Assembly (NCBI RefSeq): GCF_001721045.1
Contig: NZ_MDER01000031.1
Location: 248,001 to 312,000 of the forward strand
Direction of reading: 5' to 3'
DNA: 64,000 nucleotides
DNA from: Paenibacillus nuruki
GTDB lineage: Bacteria; Bacillota; Bacilli; Paenibacillales; Paenibacillaceae
Positions within the stretch are counted from its first letter, which is position 1, and every line of letters starts with the position of its first letter. Below are positions 26,989 through 35,514 of this stretch, piece by piece. Under the pieces are notes generated by a model. That model saw only the letters and a list, made by a program, of their open reading frames with translations, made no database searches and was not told the DNA's origin. The translations under genes were made by a program, and so were the position numbers.

Positions 26989-27663
26989 TTATTTAAACGT
27001 ATACACAAACGTACTATGATCTAGATCAAAATCCCAATCAATATAAATATCCGCCAATTTTTTGTCAAACAATTGACCTAAGTTCGTATTTTTTTTAAGC
27101 AATCCTTTTTCTAACTTTCGTTTAGCGACTCTCAATTGCTGTTCATATCCCAATTTAAACAGTTCTTTCTCTAGAAGTATGGTTATACCCTTTCGAAAGA
27201 TAACTAAAATTTTGGAGTTGACCCACCATGAATCAATATAAGAGCTTCTTTTTTGAACGATGGAAGTGACATCAAGTATCTGATCATGTGCTTCTTGTTT
27301 GCCATTATAATCTATAGGTTCTTCAAAATGAGCCGTATCCAAGCCAACAATAATTCCCGAAGCGTTATGAATACCCCAATCATAATATAACTCATCTACC
27401 GTTAGATTTAAATCCTCATTCAAAAAATTCTTTAATTCAGGCAACATTGATTTCATGATCAATTCACGAGTGTAACGGAAAGCTTGTTCTTCTTCTTGAT
27501 TTAACAAAAATTTTTCGACAGGGCTAATAAAATTGTTGAGATGAAAAATAACGCATTTGCCTGTTACATAGACTGATATAGATTCTGGACCTTTTCCGAA
27601 GCGGCTTCTTAATAACTTGGTCGTATAGCTAGTTGCTAAACTAACCAGTTGCTGATCATTCAC
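26989..27663 (-). CDS. DUF2294 (MpsC-like) protein C, two repeats
   Basis: A 224-residue two-repeat DUF2294 protein and the first gene of the array (LYYDWGIHNASGIIVGL; IYIDWDFDLDHSTFVYTF). Start is GTG with GGAG 8 bases upstream. The GIHNASG and RKGITILLEKEL blocks are shared with A. Followed by the conserved hairpin and receiver B, forming the second DUF2294-hairpin-receiver module. No transmembrane segment. Function unknown. Confidence 0.8.
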   Translation of the reverse strand: MNDQQLVSLATSYTTKLLRSRFGKGPESISVYVTGKCVIFHLNNFISPVEKFLLNQEEEQAFRYTRELIMKSMLPELKNFLNEDLNLTVDELYYDWGIHNASGIIVGLDTAHFEEPIDYNGKQEAHDQILDVTSIVQKRSSYIDSWWVNSKILVIFRKGITILLEKELFKLGYEQQLRVAKRKLEKGLLKKNTNLGQLFDKKLADIYIDWDFDLDHSTFVYTFK

Positions 27664-27874
27664 TAGACACGCTCCTACCTGATCCTATATCTATTCAGTT
27701 TCATTAATAAATATAGGTACTACCTTTATTTACAAACAACTTATTTTACAATTATAACCAACTTCTCTATCAAAAATATATTTATTAGAATAATTAGTTC
27801 TTTTGTACGCATAATATGAATAGTATGATCCACAACTTTTGCTCATCACTGTCTATGGTCTTATAAAGAATAGT

Positions 27875-28645
27875 TTAAATTGTAGGCATTACATTACCGC
27901 CAGTGACAGGAATATAAGCACCTGTAATATAACTGGCTAGATCAGAAGCAAGAAAAACTACAACATTGGCGATCTCTTGATCGGTTCCTCTGCGTTGCAA
28001 AGGTACCTGACGAATGTACGCACTATCTTGCCTTTCAGAAGGGTCTATGCCAAGATCACGCTCGCTTAATGTCCAACCAGGAGCGACTTGATTGACTGTA
28101 ATCTGATGCTCGCCTATTTCTTTGGCAAGAATGCGATAAATCCCGTCCATACCACGTTTTCCAGCTACATATGCTGATTGCGTCGGTCCATTTTGCATCG
28201 CACATTCCGTATTAATCCCGATCATTCTACCGTATCGTTGCTCTATCATATGAGGAACGAATACTTTAGCTAGATGGACGGCTTGTAACACCGTTGTCTG
28301 GAATTGATCTATATAATCCTGCATATTTTGTTCTAAAATAGATGTCCATTCATACTGCGAAACAGCATTACCTACAACAATATCAGGCATAACGAAATTT
28401 GTCGATAATGTATGCTTCATTTGAACTACATCATCCATGTTCCCTATATCTGCTTGGACAATAAAAACAGAACGTCCTAGCTGCTGCAATTCTTGTTGTA
28501 ACAACGAAGCTTGTTCTTGATTACGAAAATAATGAAGAATCAGATTAGCACCACTTTGAGCCAATGTACGTGCCATAACACGACCTAACTGACCTGTTGC
28601 TCCTGTGACTAATGCTGTTTTACCACTCAAATCGATCGCAATCAT
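27875..28645 (-). CDS. SDR family oxidoreductase
   Basis: A 256-residue classical short-chain dehydrogenase/reductase: nucleotide-binding TGATGQLG at 14-21, the structural segment usually NNAG reads GNAVS, and YVAGK carries the catalytic Tyr and Lys. The position 13 residues before the Tyr, normally the catalytic Ser, is Thr (INTECA), an unusual but potentially functional substitution. The C-terminal VTGGNVMPTI fits FabG-like family members. GGGAGG precedes the ATG. Monocistronic. Substrate unknown. Confidence 0.85.
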   Translation of the reverse strand: MIAIDLSGKTALVTGATGQLGRVMARTLAQSGANLILHYFRNQEQASLLQQELQQLGRSVFIVQADIGNMDDVVQMKHTLSTNFVMPDIVVGNAVSQYEWTSILEQNMQDYIDQFQTTVLQAVHLAKVFVPHMIEQRYGRMIGINTECAMQNGPTQSAYVAGKRGMDGIYRILAKEIGEHQITVNQVAPGWTLSERDLGIDPSERQDSAYIRQVPLQRRGTDQEIANVVVFLASDLASYITGAYIPVTGGNVMPTI

Positions 28646-28830
28646 AAGGTGCCTCCCTATACTTCTACTTTTAGCTTAATAGGTCTTAGCGTTGTGGCAT
28701 AATTCATTATTTATACAGATGTTAGAAATTATAGTATAAAAATAGGATCAAGTCCAAACCCTATAGAAATGATGCTCAAACGATATAGTACGGAATTACT
28801 TTATTTGGTAAAATGATTAAGATTATGGTG

Positions 28831-28965
28831 TTTTGCTTGGCAAAAATCATTCTTTTATTTGATTCGGTCGCGTTTATAGGGCCAAACGCTGAGGTAAGAT
28901 ATTTTGCTTTGCAAAAATCATTTTTTCATTTTATTCGGTCGCGTTTATAGGGCCAAACGCTGAGG
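28831..28965 (+). repeat. Tandem 64-bp leader repeat (71-bp period)
   Basis: Two copies at 28831-28894 and 28902-28965. Each starts with a hairpin TTTTGC-TTG/TTT-GCAAAA and ends with an identical 33-bp block containing the stem GCGTTT/AAACGC around ATAGGGCC. The loop of the first hairpin differs between copies while its stem is kept. Copy 2 runs into the GGAGG of the downstream gene; copy 1 ends in GAGGTAAG. Neither fits a riboswitch class I can recall. It may be a cis-acting RNA, an operator pair or an intergenic repeat element. Confidence 0.8.
28904..28963 (+). CDS. Possible 19-codon leader peptide
   Basis: TTG start with GAGG 9 bases upstream (from repeat copy 1), 19 codons, and a TGA stop that overlaps the GAGGAGG of the next gene. 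If translated it would couple ribosome traffic through the repeat to the stalk/GH18 gene. The encoded peptide is unremarkable and basic at its end. Evidence is position only. Confidence 0.2.
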   Translation: MLCKNHFFILFGRVYRAKR

Positions 28966-28975
28966 AGGAATGAAG

Positions 28976-30244
28976 TTGAATAGGATAGTTAAATTGGGGT
29001 TGTGTCATACTTTGTTGATGGGTAGTCTTGTTATGCCTGTATTGCCGTTTACCTCTTCGGTAGCTCAAGCTGCTACAAGTGGTGGGGTGAGCATTATGTT
29101 GGATGGGTATGCTTTGCCTTTTCCTGTTCAGCCTGTCGCTATTAAAGGGACAACGATGGTTCCATTCCGTGCGATATCAGAAGCGCTAGGGATTAACGTA
29201 CATTGGAATCAAGCTTCCAAAACGATTACAGCTACCAAAAAAGAAGCTACTACTACTAAAAAAGTCGTTTTAACGATGGGCAGTACACAAGCTACAGTCG
29301 ATGGCAAAACTGTTTCTTTAGCGTTAGCACCACAGACGATTAGTAACAATACAATGATTCCACTCAGCTTCTTCAGTCAGCAATTCGGAGCAGGTGTGCA
29401 ATGGAACCAAGCTACGAAGACTGTCTCGATTACGTCTCCTCAAGAAGATCTGTATACGATGGGATTCTACGCATTATCTTCATATGATGAGCGTGCGATG
29501 ATTCCTGATTTTGATACGATGGCATTTGGTTGGAGTCGTATTGATCTGAATGGGAAATTCACGATTGCTGATACAGGCAAAGAATATCGCTGGCCTCAAT
29601 CCGCAGGTGCTGATACACCAGAGTCGATTATTCAGAATACCGCAACACAAGGCACTTCACCTTATCTGATGGTCTATGCTGTTGACGGACATGGCGAATT
29701 GACCAAGAATCTGGAAGATCTTACACTACAGCAACAAACGATCAAAGGTATTGTCGATACCGCTACGCAAAAAGGATTTAAAGGAATTGTACTCGATTTC
29801 GAAGGCTTAGGATTAACCGGAGATAAGCTTCAAGCGCAGAAAGACTATAATGCATTTATCAAAAACATAGCTACTCAAGCTCATCAAAAAAATCTTAAAT
29901 TAACCGTTGTGCTTCACCCACTTAACAGCTCTTATCAAGGATATGATTATCGCACTTTAGGTACGTTAGCAGATGATATTATTATTATGGCATATGCTTA
30001 TGATAATGAAAAAAGCCCTGAACCCCTTGTCAAAGTCGATGAAGCCATCACATTAGCATTAAAACAGATCAATAAAAATAAGCTGATTCTAGGTATTTCT
30101 TTAGGTAGCGAAAATGCTGATTCGGTCAATTCCAAAATCGGTCTAGCCAAACGTTATGATCTCAAAGGCATCTCGATCTGGCGATTAGGTATTGTAGGTC
30201 AAGCCGCATGGAATACTATGCATGAATCTATCGAGTTCAAATAA
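28976..30244 (+). CDS. Secreted stalk-domain (copper amine oxidase N-like) protein with GH18-like domain
   Basis: A 422-residue exported protein. Start is probably TTG 28976, because GGAGG then has ideal 7-base spacing; the in-frame ATG at 28970 is only one base from it. A signal peptide ends at VAQA. About residues 35-155 hold two stalk repeats of the copper amine oxidase N-terminal type (TMVPFRAISEALGINVHWNQ; TMIPLSFFSQQFGAGVQWNQ). The C-terminal 260 residues form a GH18-like barrel with GIVLDFEG, where the Glu would be the general acid, as in spore-cortex and cell-wall YaaH-type proteins. The role is probably in peptidoglycan or wall sugar handling; activity is unproven because the motif is shortened relative to DGxDxDxE. 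Confidence 0.8.
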   Translation: MNRIVKLGLCHTLLMGSLVMPVLPFTSSVAQAATSGGVSIMLDGYALPFPVQPVAIKGTTMVPFRAISEALGINVHWNQASKTITATKKEATTTKKVVLTMGSTQATVDGKTVSLALAPQTISNNTMIPLSFFSQQFGAGVQWNQATKTVSITSPQEDLYTMGFYALSSYDERAMIPDFDTMAFGWSRIDLNGKFTIADTGKEYRWPQSAGADTPESIIQNTATQGTSPYLMVYAVDGHGELTKNLEDLTLQQQTIKGIVDTATQKGFKGIVLDFEGLGLTGDKLQAQKDYNAFIKNIATQAHQKNLKLTVVLHPLNSSYQGYDYRTLGTLADDIIIMAYAYDNEKSPEPLVKVDEAITLALKQINKNKLILGISLGSENADSVNSKIGLAKRYDLKGISIWRLGIVGQAAWNTMHESIEFK

Positions 30245-30262
30245 GCTTAATATCTATTATTC

Positions 30263-30300
30263 AAAAAGCTTTTTCCTTATGTTTAGGAGAAAGCTTTTTT
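30263..30300 (+). terminator. Terminator after the stalk/GH18 gene
   Basis: AAAAGCTTTTTCCT paired with AGGAGAAAGCTTTT, followed by T residues, 20 bp after the stop. Confidence 0.8.
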
Positions 30301-30397
30301 ATTTAAATGATTATAATACATCCATTCATTCTCACGTTGTTATATGTTATATTGATACCCGTACTTATTTTCAGATCAAATAAAAGGAGATGTTACA

Positions 30398-30979
30398 GTG
30401 AAAAGTATAGCTATATTTTGCGGATCAAATGATGGAGCATTATCCGCTTATCGAGAACATGCTATCGCTTTAGGACATGAGCTAGCTAATCGTGGCATTA
30501 CACTGATCTATGGTGGGGCTAGTGTAGGATTGATGGGTGCAGTAGCTGATGCTGTTTTAGAAAAAGGAGGTAACGTGATCGGAATATTACCTCATTTTCT
30601 CCAGACTCGTGAAATCGCCCATAAACATCTGACTGAATTGATCGTTGTCGATTCTATGCATGAACGCAAAGCCAAAATGGCAGAAATGTCGGATGGATTT
30701 ATCGTGTTACCCGGTGGTCCTGGTACGATGGAAGAATACTTCGAGATTTTTACATGGGCGCAATTAGGATTGCATGAGAAACCTTGTGGACTGATGAATA
30801 TAGAGCATTATTATGATCCATTAGTTGCCCTTTTCGATCAGATGGCGAATCAACGATTTATGCAACAAAAGTATCGAGAAATGGTAATCGTCGATACCAC
30901 TCCTGAAGGCATACTGGATCAATTTGCTCATTATAAGCATCCATCGGTCAAAACGTATCTGACTGAAGATCGTACATAA
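30398..30979 (+). CDS. LOG family protein (cytokinin riboside 5'-monophosphate phosphoribohydrolase-like)
   Basis: A 193-residue Rossmann-fold protein of the LOG/YvdD family (Lonely guy). The family signature PGGxGTxxE is present as PGGPGTMEE near residue 107, with GGASVGLMGAVADA and the HERKAKM motif. Enzymes of this family cleave nucleotide 5'-monophosphates such as AMP or cytokinin ribotides to the base plus ribose phosphate. Start is GTG with AAAGGAG 8 bases upstream. Monocistronic between two terminators. True substrate is not predictable. Confidence 0.92.
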   Translation: MKSIAIFCGSNDGALSAYREHAIALGHELANRGITLIYGGASVGLMGAVADAVLEKGGNVIGILPHFLQTREIAHKHLTELIVVDSMHERKAKMAEMSDGFIVLPGGPGTMEEYFEIFTWAQLGLHEKPCGLMNIEHYYDPLVALFDQMANQRFMQQKYREMVIVDTTPEGILDQFAHYKHPSVKTYLTEDRT

Positions 30980-30999
30980 ATAATGATGTATCTATAAAA

Positions 31000-31043
31000 A
31001 TAAAGAAGCAGCATCGTCCCTATTCGGAATGATCTGCTTCTTT
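31000..31043. terminator. Bidirectional terminator
   Basis: AAAGAAGCAG and CTGCTTCTTT arms with an inner GAT pairing, between the LOG gene and the convergent MFS gene. Confidence 0.75.
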
Positions 31044-31054
31044 GTTAGATACCC

Positions 31055-32239
31055 TTATTGTTTTCTCCATCTCGCAATACTCCAGATGAGCAGTGACAAC
31101 AGCATAAAGACTCCGCCGGATAGACTCACAGCACTCCAACCGCCGATTTTCCACATATAACTACTTACGGACGAGCCGATTGCTCCACCGAGAAATGTAC
31201 TCACCATCAACACCGTATTCAGACGGCTACGTGCACTATCATTTAAAGCATAGATCCGGGCTTGGTTAGAAACTTGTGCTCCTTGCACGCCTAGATCCAG
31301 TAGGACGATTCCGATCATAAGACCGATTAAGCTACCACCCCACCAGCCGAAAAAGGCAAAGGAAATCAGCGTGATCGTTATCATACACCCTATAATCCAT
31401 TTGGGTTGTATACGATCTGCGATACGTCCCACTACAGGAGCACCTAATGCACCGACCACGCCCACCAGTCCGAATAAGCCTGCAATCTGACTACTATAAT
31501 GATAAGGCTCTCCTTCAAGGTAAAAGCTAAGCGATGTCCAGAATACACTAAATGAAGCAAAATTCAGCGCACCAATCAGTGCACCTTCACGTAGCACAGC
31601 ATACTGGCGAATCAATCCACCCATGGATACGACCAGTTCGCGATATGTCGATTTCATCAATGGCTCTACATGAGGTAATTTGCGTCGTAAAACGAGAAAC
31701 AGGATGAACATTAAGATTGCTGCTATACCATACATCCAGCGCCATCCCCATGTGCCACCGATTAATCCTGAGATTGTTCGAGCTAGCAAGATGCCGAATA
31801 ATAATCCACTCATCACGGTTCCGATTACTTTACCCCGCTGTTCCGGTGTAGCCAGTTGAGCTGAGAAAGGAACTAAAATCTGCGGAACAACAGTAGTCAG
31901 CCCTATCGCAAAGCTAGCAATATACATCCACACAATATGAGTAGAAACTGCCGCCGCTAACAGCGAGATCGTAACCAAAATCAACAAGGTTGAAATAAGC
32001 TTACGTCGCTCTCGAATATCACCTAAAGGTACAAATAGCAACATCCCTAACGCATATCCAATCTGTGTAAACGTAGAGATATATCCTGCTCGATCCCGAC
32101 TAATACCGAATGAAGTCGCCATATCTGCAAGCAGTGGCTGATTATAGTATAAGTTAGCCACTGCTAACCCTGACGCAATCGCCATAATCCATAATAAACT
32201 TTGGCGGAGCACAAATGGTTGTGATTGTTCTGTATTCAT
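31055..32239 (-). CDS. MFS transporter
   Basis: A 394-residue transporter with 12 predicted helices. The loop 2-3 motif is PLGDIRERRKLI, a form of the MFS A motif, and the loop 8-9 motif is PVVGRIADRIQPKW. Similar to AraJ/YfhI-type efflux proteins. The start is placed at ATG 32239, behind AAAGGGG; the earlier in-frame ATG at 32260 lacks a site. Substrate unknown. Monocistronic. Confidence 0.85.
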   Translation of the reverse strand: MNTEQSQPFVLRQSLLWIMAIASGLAVANLYYNQPLLADMATSFGISRDRAGYISTFTQIGYALGMLLFVPLGDIRERRKLISTLLILVTISLLAAAVSTHIVWMYIASFAIGLTTVVPQILVPFSAQLATPEQRGKVIGTVMSGLLFGILLARTISGLIGGTWGWRWMYGIAAILMFILFLVLRRKLPHVEPLMKSTYRELVVSMGGLIRQYAVLREGALIGALNFASFSVFWTSLSFYLEGEPYHYSSQIAGLFGLVGVVGALGAPVVGRIADRIQPKWIIGCMITITLISFAFFGWWGGSLIGLMIGIVLLDLGVQGAQVSNQARIYALNDSARSRLNTVLMVSTFLGGAIGSSVSSYMWKIGGWSAVSLSGGVFMLLSLLIWSIARWRKQ

Positions 32240-32336
32240 AAGCGACCCCTTTATATTCATTTTCGCTTTATGATTATACCTTATAATTCAATTAATGATA
32301 TTCAAAATTTGGTATATCCTTTTACAGTCCAAACAA

Positions 32337-32387
32337 AAAACTATATTCTATATAGCGCTATCTCAAACGCTATCTGAATATAGTTTT
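32337..32387 (-). terminator. Terminator of the Gfo/Idh operon
   Basis: AAAACTATATTC and GAATATAGTTTT arms enclose an AGCG/CGCT stem; T residues follow on the minus strand. It ends the isomerase-oxidoreductase operon. Confidence 0.75.
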
Positions 32388-32425
32388 AATGATTCTATAA
32401 TTTTGAATATGAAAATAATCTAGAA

Positions 32426-33457
32426 TTAGGCTAGAATCTGAGTCACACTCACTTTGTCTCCTGCACGATCTGCTGACAACATCTCTGCCTCAACCAATTG
32501 TAATGAACGAAGTGTACTTTCAGGTGTTGCTTGTGACATCGGTTGCCCCTCTATGAGACATTCTATAAAATAACGAAGTTGACGATAATATCCTCGATCT
32601 GATGATAATTCAGCAGTATAACCTGTACTATTATTCGGATTGACTTGCACCATATCGTTGATAAAGACAAGATTACCTTGTTCAAAATTGACCCGATAGC
32701 TCATCTCAAATCCATAATCCCCTTGTAGTGTCCAATCGACTTGAGCGTTAACCACTTTGCCATCTGCATAGATATAATTGGTCGATACCACATCATACCC
32801 ACTACCCGGAACAACATTTCGTGCTATTGAAGAGACATGCTCAGGCAAGCCAAAAACCCACTGAATCATATCGACATCATGAATATGCATATCTAGCATC
32901 GCTCCACCACTACGCTCTTTCTCGACAAACCATCCTTTAGGTGTTGCTCCGCCACGGAAAAATGTAGCACTGATCACTTGCCCCAACGATTGCTCGGTCA
33001 CCACTTTTTGTAAATATTCATAAGCAGGCCAGAAGCGCAGACATTGCCCGATCATCAACTGCTTCTGATGAGCATGAGCCGCATCTACCATTTGTTGACC
33101 AGCAGACGTATGAATCGCCATCGGCTTTTCACAGAATACATGGTATCCACGGGCAAGAAGATCGCAAGCAATCGGAGCATGCAGGTCTGTTGGTAAAGTC
33201 AGATCAATCACATCCAATGACTCATCAGCCAGCATTTTCTCCAGATCATCATATAAATGGTAAGCCGATAGATCCATTTCTGCGTGATCTGTATCTGTTG
33301 CTATATTACCTGTCACGTTCTCATACTTTAATTCTTCAATACGTATATCGCAAATGGCTACAAGCTGTACATCTACACCTTCTGCTGCGAGCCGAACATA
33401 ATTTTCAAAATGCATATGTCCCATCATTCCAAAACCAACCAATCCTACTTTCACCAT
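32426..33457 (-). CDS. Gfo/Idh/MocA family sugar oxidoreductase
   Basis: A 343-residue NAD(P)-dependent sugar or inositol dehydrogenase. N-terminal Rossmann motif VGFGMMGHMH, the family's EKP motif in FCEKPMAIH, and the DMHIHDVDMIQWVFG segment with the catalytic Asp/His pair typical of inositol dehydrogenase. AAAGGAGG precedes the ATG. Second gene of an operon with a sugar phosphate isomerase-like gene 14 bp upstream; the AraC regulator diverges from the pair, so the set probably handles an inducible sugar or cyclitol. Confidence 0.9.
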   Translation of the reverse strand: MVKVGLVGFGMMGHMHFENYVRLAAEGVDVQLVAICDIRIEELKYENVTGNIATDTDHAEMDLSAYHLYDDLEKMLADESLDVIDLTLPTDLHAPIACDLLARGYHVFCEKPMAIHTSAGQQMVDAAHAHQKQLMIGQCLRFWPAYEYLQKVVTEQSLGQVISATFFRGGATPKGWFVEKERSGGAMLDMHIHDVDMIQWVFGLPEHVSSIARNVVPGSGYDVVSTNYIYADGKVVNAQVDWTLQGDYGFEMSYRVNFEQGNLVFINDMVQVNPNNSTGYTAELSSDRGYYRQLRYFIECLIEGQPMSQATPESTLRSLQLVEAEMLSADRAGDKVSVTQILA

Positions 33458-33471
33458 AATTGATTCCTCCT

Positions 33472-34308
33472 TTATGCTAAAATTGCATCCATTGAATAAG
33501 ACGTATTGTAAATGATTTGATTCGAATGGTATTTGTAGGCAGGGATCATTTCAGCAGTCACGTAGTTGGTATAGCCTATTTTACGCAGAGCGGCAACAAC
33601 AGCAGGATAATTAACATCACCGGCTAACAAATCAACAAACCCTGCAAGTCCACCTACTTCACGTCGATAGTCTTTGAAATGTACCTTTTTGATATATTGC
33701 CCTAGAATCGCTATCCAGTGTTCAGGATAACCTGAATAGACTACATTGCCGACATCGAAATAAGAGCCAACATAATCAGAATGAATCTCATCTAGAAATG
33801 TTTTCATTTCAAGCGGTGAAAGCAAAAACTTATTCCATACATTTTCAATACCGATCTGTACACCGATATCTTGCGCTTCTTTGGACAATGTACTGATTGC
33901 TTCAAGTGCTCGCTCGTAGGCGATATTATAAGCAACAACAGCATAATCAGGGATAAAGTCTACTCCCACACCTCCCGGAATCACTAGAATCGTATCTACT
34001 TCTAGTGCAGCGGCTACTTCCAATTGCTTACGACAAATATCGATAGCTTGCTGCCGAGTCGCTGGGTCATCGCTAGTCATCGCATATTCCCAATATAGCC
34101 CTGTCGCTAATCCACTAATTTCTAAGCCTTCACTTGTCACTGTTTCACGAATCGCTGACAATTGTGAATCGGTAACATCTAGCCCTAATTCTCCTTCAGA
34201 ATTAAGTGATAATTCGATCCCTGCAAAGCCTGCATCTTTTGCGATGTGTGCGCATTCTGCAATACTTAATTGATCCGAGAACGACCAGATATTGATTCCT
34301 TTTTTCAC
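33472..34308 (-). CDS. Sugar phosphate isomerase/epimerase (xylose isomerase-like TIM barrel)
   Basis: A 278-residue AP endonuclease 2/IolE-type barrel. Metal-binding features are visible: Glu in GIELSLNSEG, Glu in GIENVWNKF, Asp/His in VGSYFDVGN and VHFKDY, and Glu in VTAEMIP. Start is GTG with GGAGG 7 bases upstream. First gene of an operon with the Gfo/Idh gene. IolE/IolH-type chemistry (inosose dehydratase or ketose epimerase) is possible; the rest of an iol cluster is absent. Confidence 0.88.
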   Translation of the reverse strand: MKKGINIWSFSDQLSIAECAHIAKDAGFAGIELSLNSEGELGLDVTDSQLSAIRETVTSEGLEISGLATGLYWEYAMTSDDPATRQQAIDICRKQLEVAAALEVDTILVIPGGVGVDFIPDYAVVAYNIAYERALEAISTLSKEAQDIGVQIGIENVWNKFLLSPLEMKTFLDEIHSDYVGSYFDVGNVVYSGYPEHWIAILGQYIKKVHFKDYRREVGGLAGFVDLLAGDVNYPAVVAALRKIGYTNYVTAEMIPAYKYHSNQIIYNTSYSMDAILA

Positions 34309-34436
34309 AATACCGCCTCCGATATATAGTTGTTAATTACGAAGTAGAAAGGCTATAGATTTATTGATATATCAAGTAATTAACGTTATTCTATCAACAA
34401 TAAGAGCAAATAGATTTAGAAGAAGGAGAGATTTTT

Positions 34437-35354
34437 GTGGACAATTCCGGTTTTTCGCATCCGATGTTTTATCGTAAACAGTGCCTTTCTCCAATAGAAC
34501 AATGGTCACCGAATATTCATTATGCTCAGCATCAGAAGTTACCTACAGGAATATTAGATCAGCGCATCATTTATGATTTTGAACTGTTATATGTACGTAA
34601 AGGGGAAGCAGTTACTCATTTTGAAGATGATAGTATTGTGATTCCGGCAGGGCATTTGTTATTGATTCCAGCAGGTGTTGCTCATCGTAACGAAGTCAGG
34701 TCTACGCCGAATGCCCATTTTATTGGTATTCATTTTGACTTTTTTCATGAGCTTCAGATTATACGAGATGAAGATTTAATCGTGAACGAACAGAAGATTA
34801 TCGATACCAAATTTGCGACTGAAGCGATAGCTGAAGGATTCGAGCCTCTTTCCAGTCAGCGTTTATATCTGCCTTCTCCTTCATGTGTGCAATTGATCGA
34901 ACAACTGGTTCAAGAATTTACGATGCGTCCACCGGGTTATCTACTGGTCTGCAAAGCCTTATTACTACATATTCTCGGTCTACTTCTTCGATCTCAGAAA
35001 TCGTATAATCATATGAAACCACCTGTACAAGGAGATCGAATCTTAGATATCATGAATCAGATTGAACTTTATCCTGCGGATCATTGGAGTAATGCTAGAC
35101 TTGCCCATGAACTTAATATGAATGAGGATCATATGATCAAAGTATTCAAAAAAATGGCAGGTATGCCTCCTGGAGAGTATGTACAGATGTTACGTCATCG
35201 TGAAGCAAGGCGATTATTGCGAGAAACCAACGGGTCTATCGAAGAAATAGGACGACAAGTCGGTTATCACGATATTCATTATTTCAGCCGTATTTTTCGT
35301 AAAAGCGAAGGCATTCCTCCGCGTGCTTATCGTAATTTATCACGGATATTATAA
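34437..35354 (+). CDS. AraC family transcriptional regulator
   Basis: A 305-residue regulator: an N-terminal cupin-like sensing domain (about 40-130, LLYVRKGEAVTHFEDD; LIPAGVAHR) and a C-terminal double helix-turn-helix (about 205-300) ending IGYHDIHYFSRIFRKSEGIPPRAYR. GAAGGAGAG precedes the GTG start. Diverges from the isomerase/Gfo operon across 128 bp and probably activates it in response to its sugar. Confidence 0.93.
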   Translation: MDNSGFSHPMFYRKQCLSPIEQWSPNIHYAQHQKLPTGILDQRIIYDFELLYVRKGEAVTHFEDDSIVIPAGHLLLIPAGVAHRNEVRSTPNAHFIGIHFDFFHELQIIRDEDLIVNEQKIIDTKFATEAIAEGFEPLSSQRLYLPSPSCVQLIEQLVQEFTMRPPGYLLVCKALLLHILGLLLRSQKSYNHMKPPVQGDRILDIMNQIELYPADHWSNARLAHELNMNEDHMIKVFKKMAGMPPGEYVQMLRHREARRLLRETNGSIEEIGRQVGYHDIHYFSRIFRKSEGIPPRAYRNLSRIL

Positions 35355-35429
35355 TGTTCTCTCGGATATTAATACACTCTATAATTAAGACAACTATGAT
35401 GAGCGTATACATATCCAAATCAAGCACAA

Positions 35430-35457
35430 AAACGGCTACCTTGTAAGATAGCCGTTC
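35430..35457 (-). terminator. Terminator of the DUF4261 gene
   Basis: ACGGCTA and TAGCCGT arms; on the minus strand a run of T follows, so it serves the DUF4261 gene more than the AraC gene. Confidence 0.7.
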
Positions 35458-35514
35458 TCAGGTAAAAATTATATAGGATTCACACACTACTTCTATCAAA
35501 CAGATACTTACAAC

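Larger units (their letters stand above)
28646..28975. other. 330-bp intergenic region with tandem leader repeat
   Basis: Divergent region between SDR and the stalk/GH18 gene. The left half is AT-rich and shows nothing clear. The right half holds two 64-bp direct repeats (28831-28894, 28902-28965) that end at the ribosome binding site of the downstream gene. Confidence 0.7.

Noticed and set aside
28825-28950. 41-codon plus-strand frame spanning both leader repeats
   Set aside because: No Shine-Dalgarno before its ATG, and the two repeat copies are read in different phases, so coding selection is unlikely.
28831-28965. Known riboswitch (c-di-GMP, glycine tandem, TPP)
   Set aside because: The conserved core sequences of these classes are absent.
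28831-28965. CRISPR array
   Set aside because: Only two repeats, and the 7-base gap is far too short to be a spacer.
28970-28972. ATG as start of the stalk/GH18 gene
   Set aside because: Only one base from GGAGG; TTG at 28976 has proper spacing.
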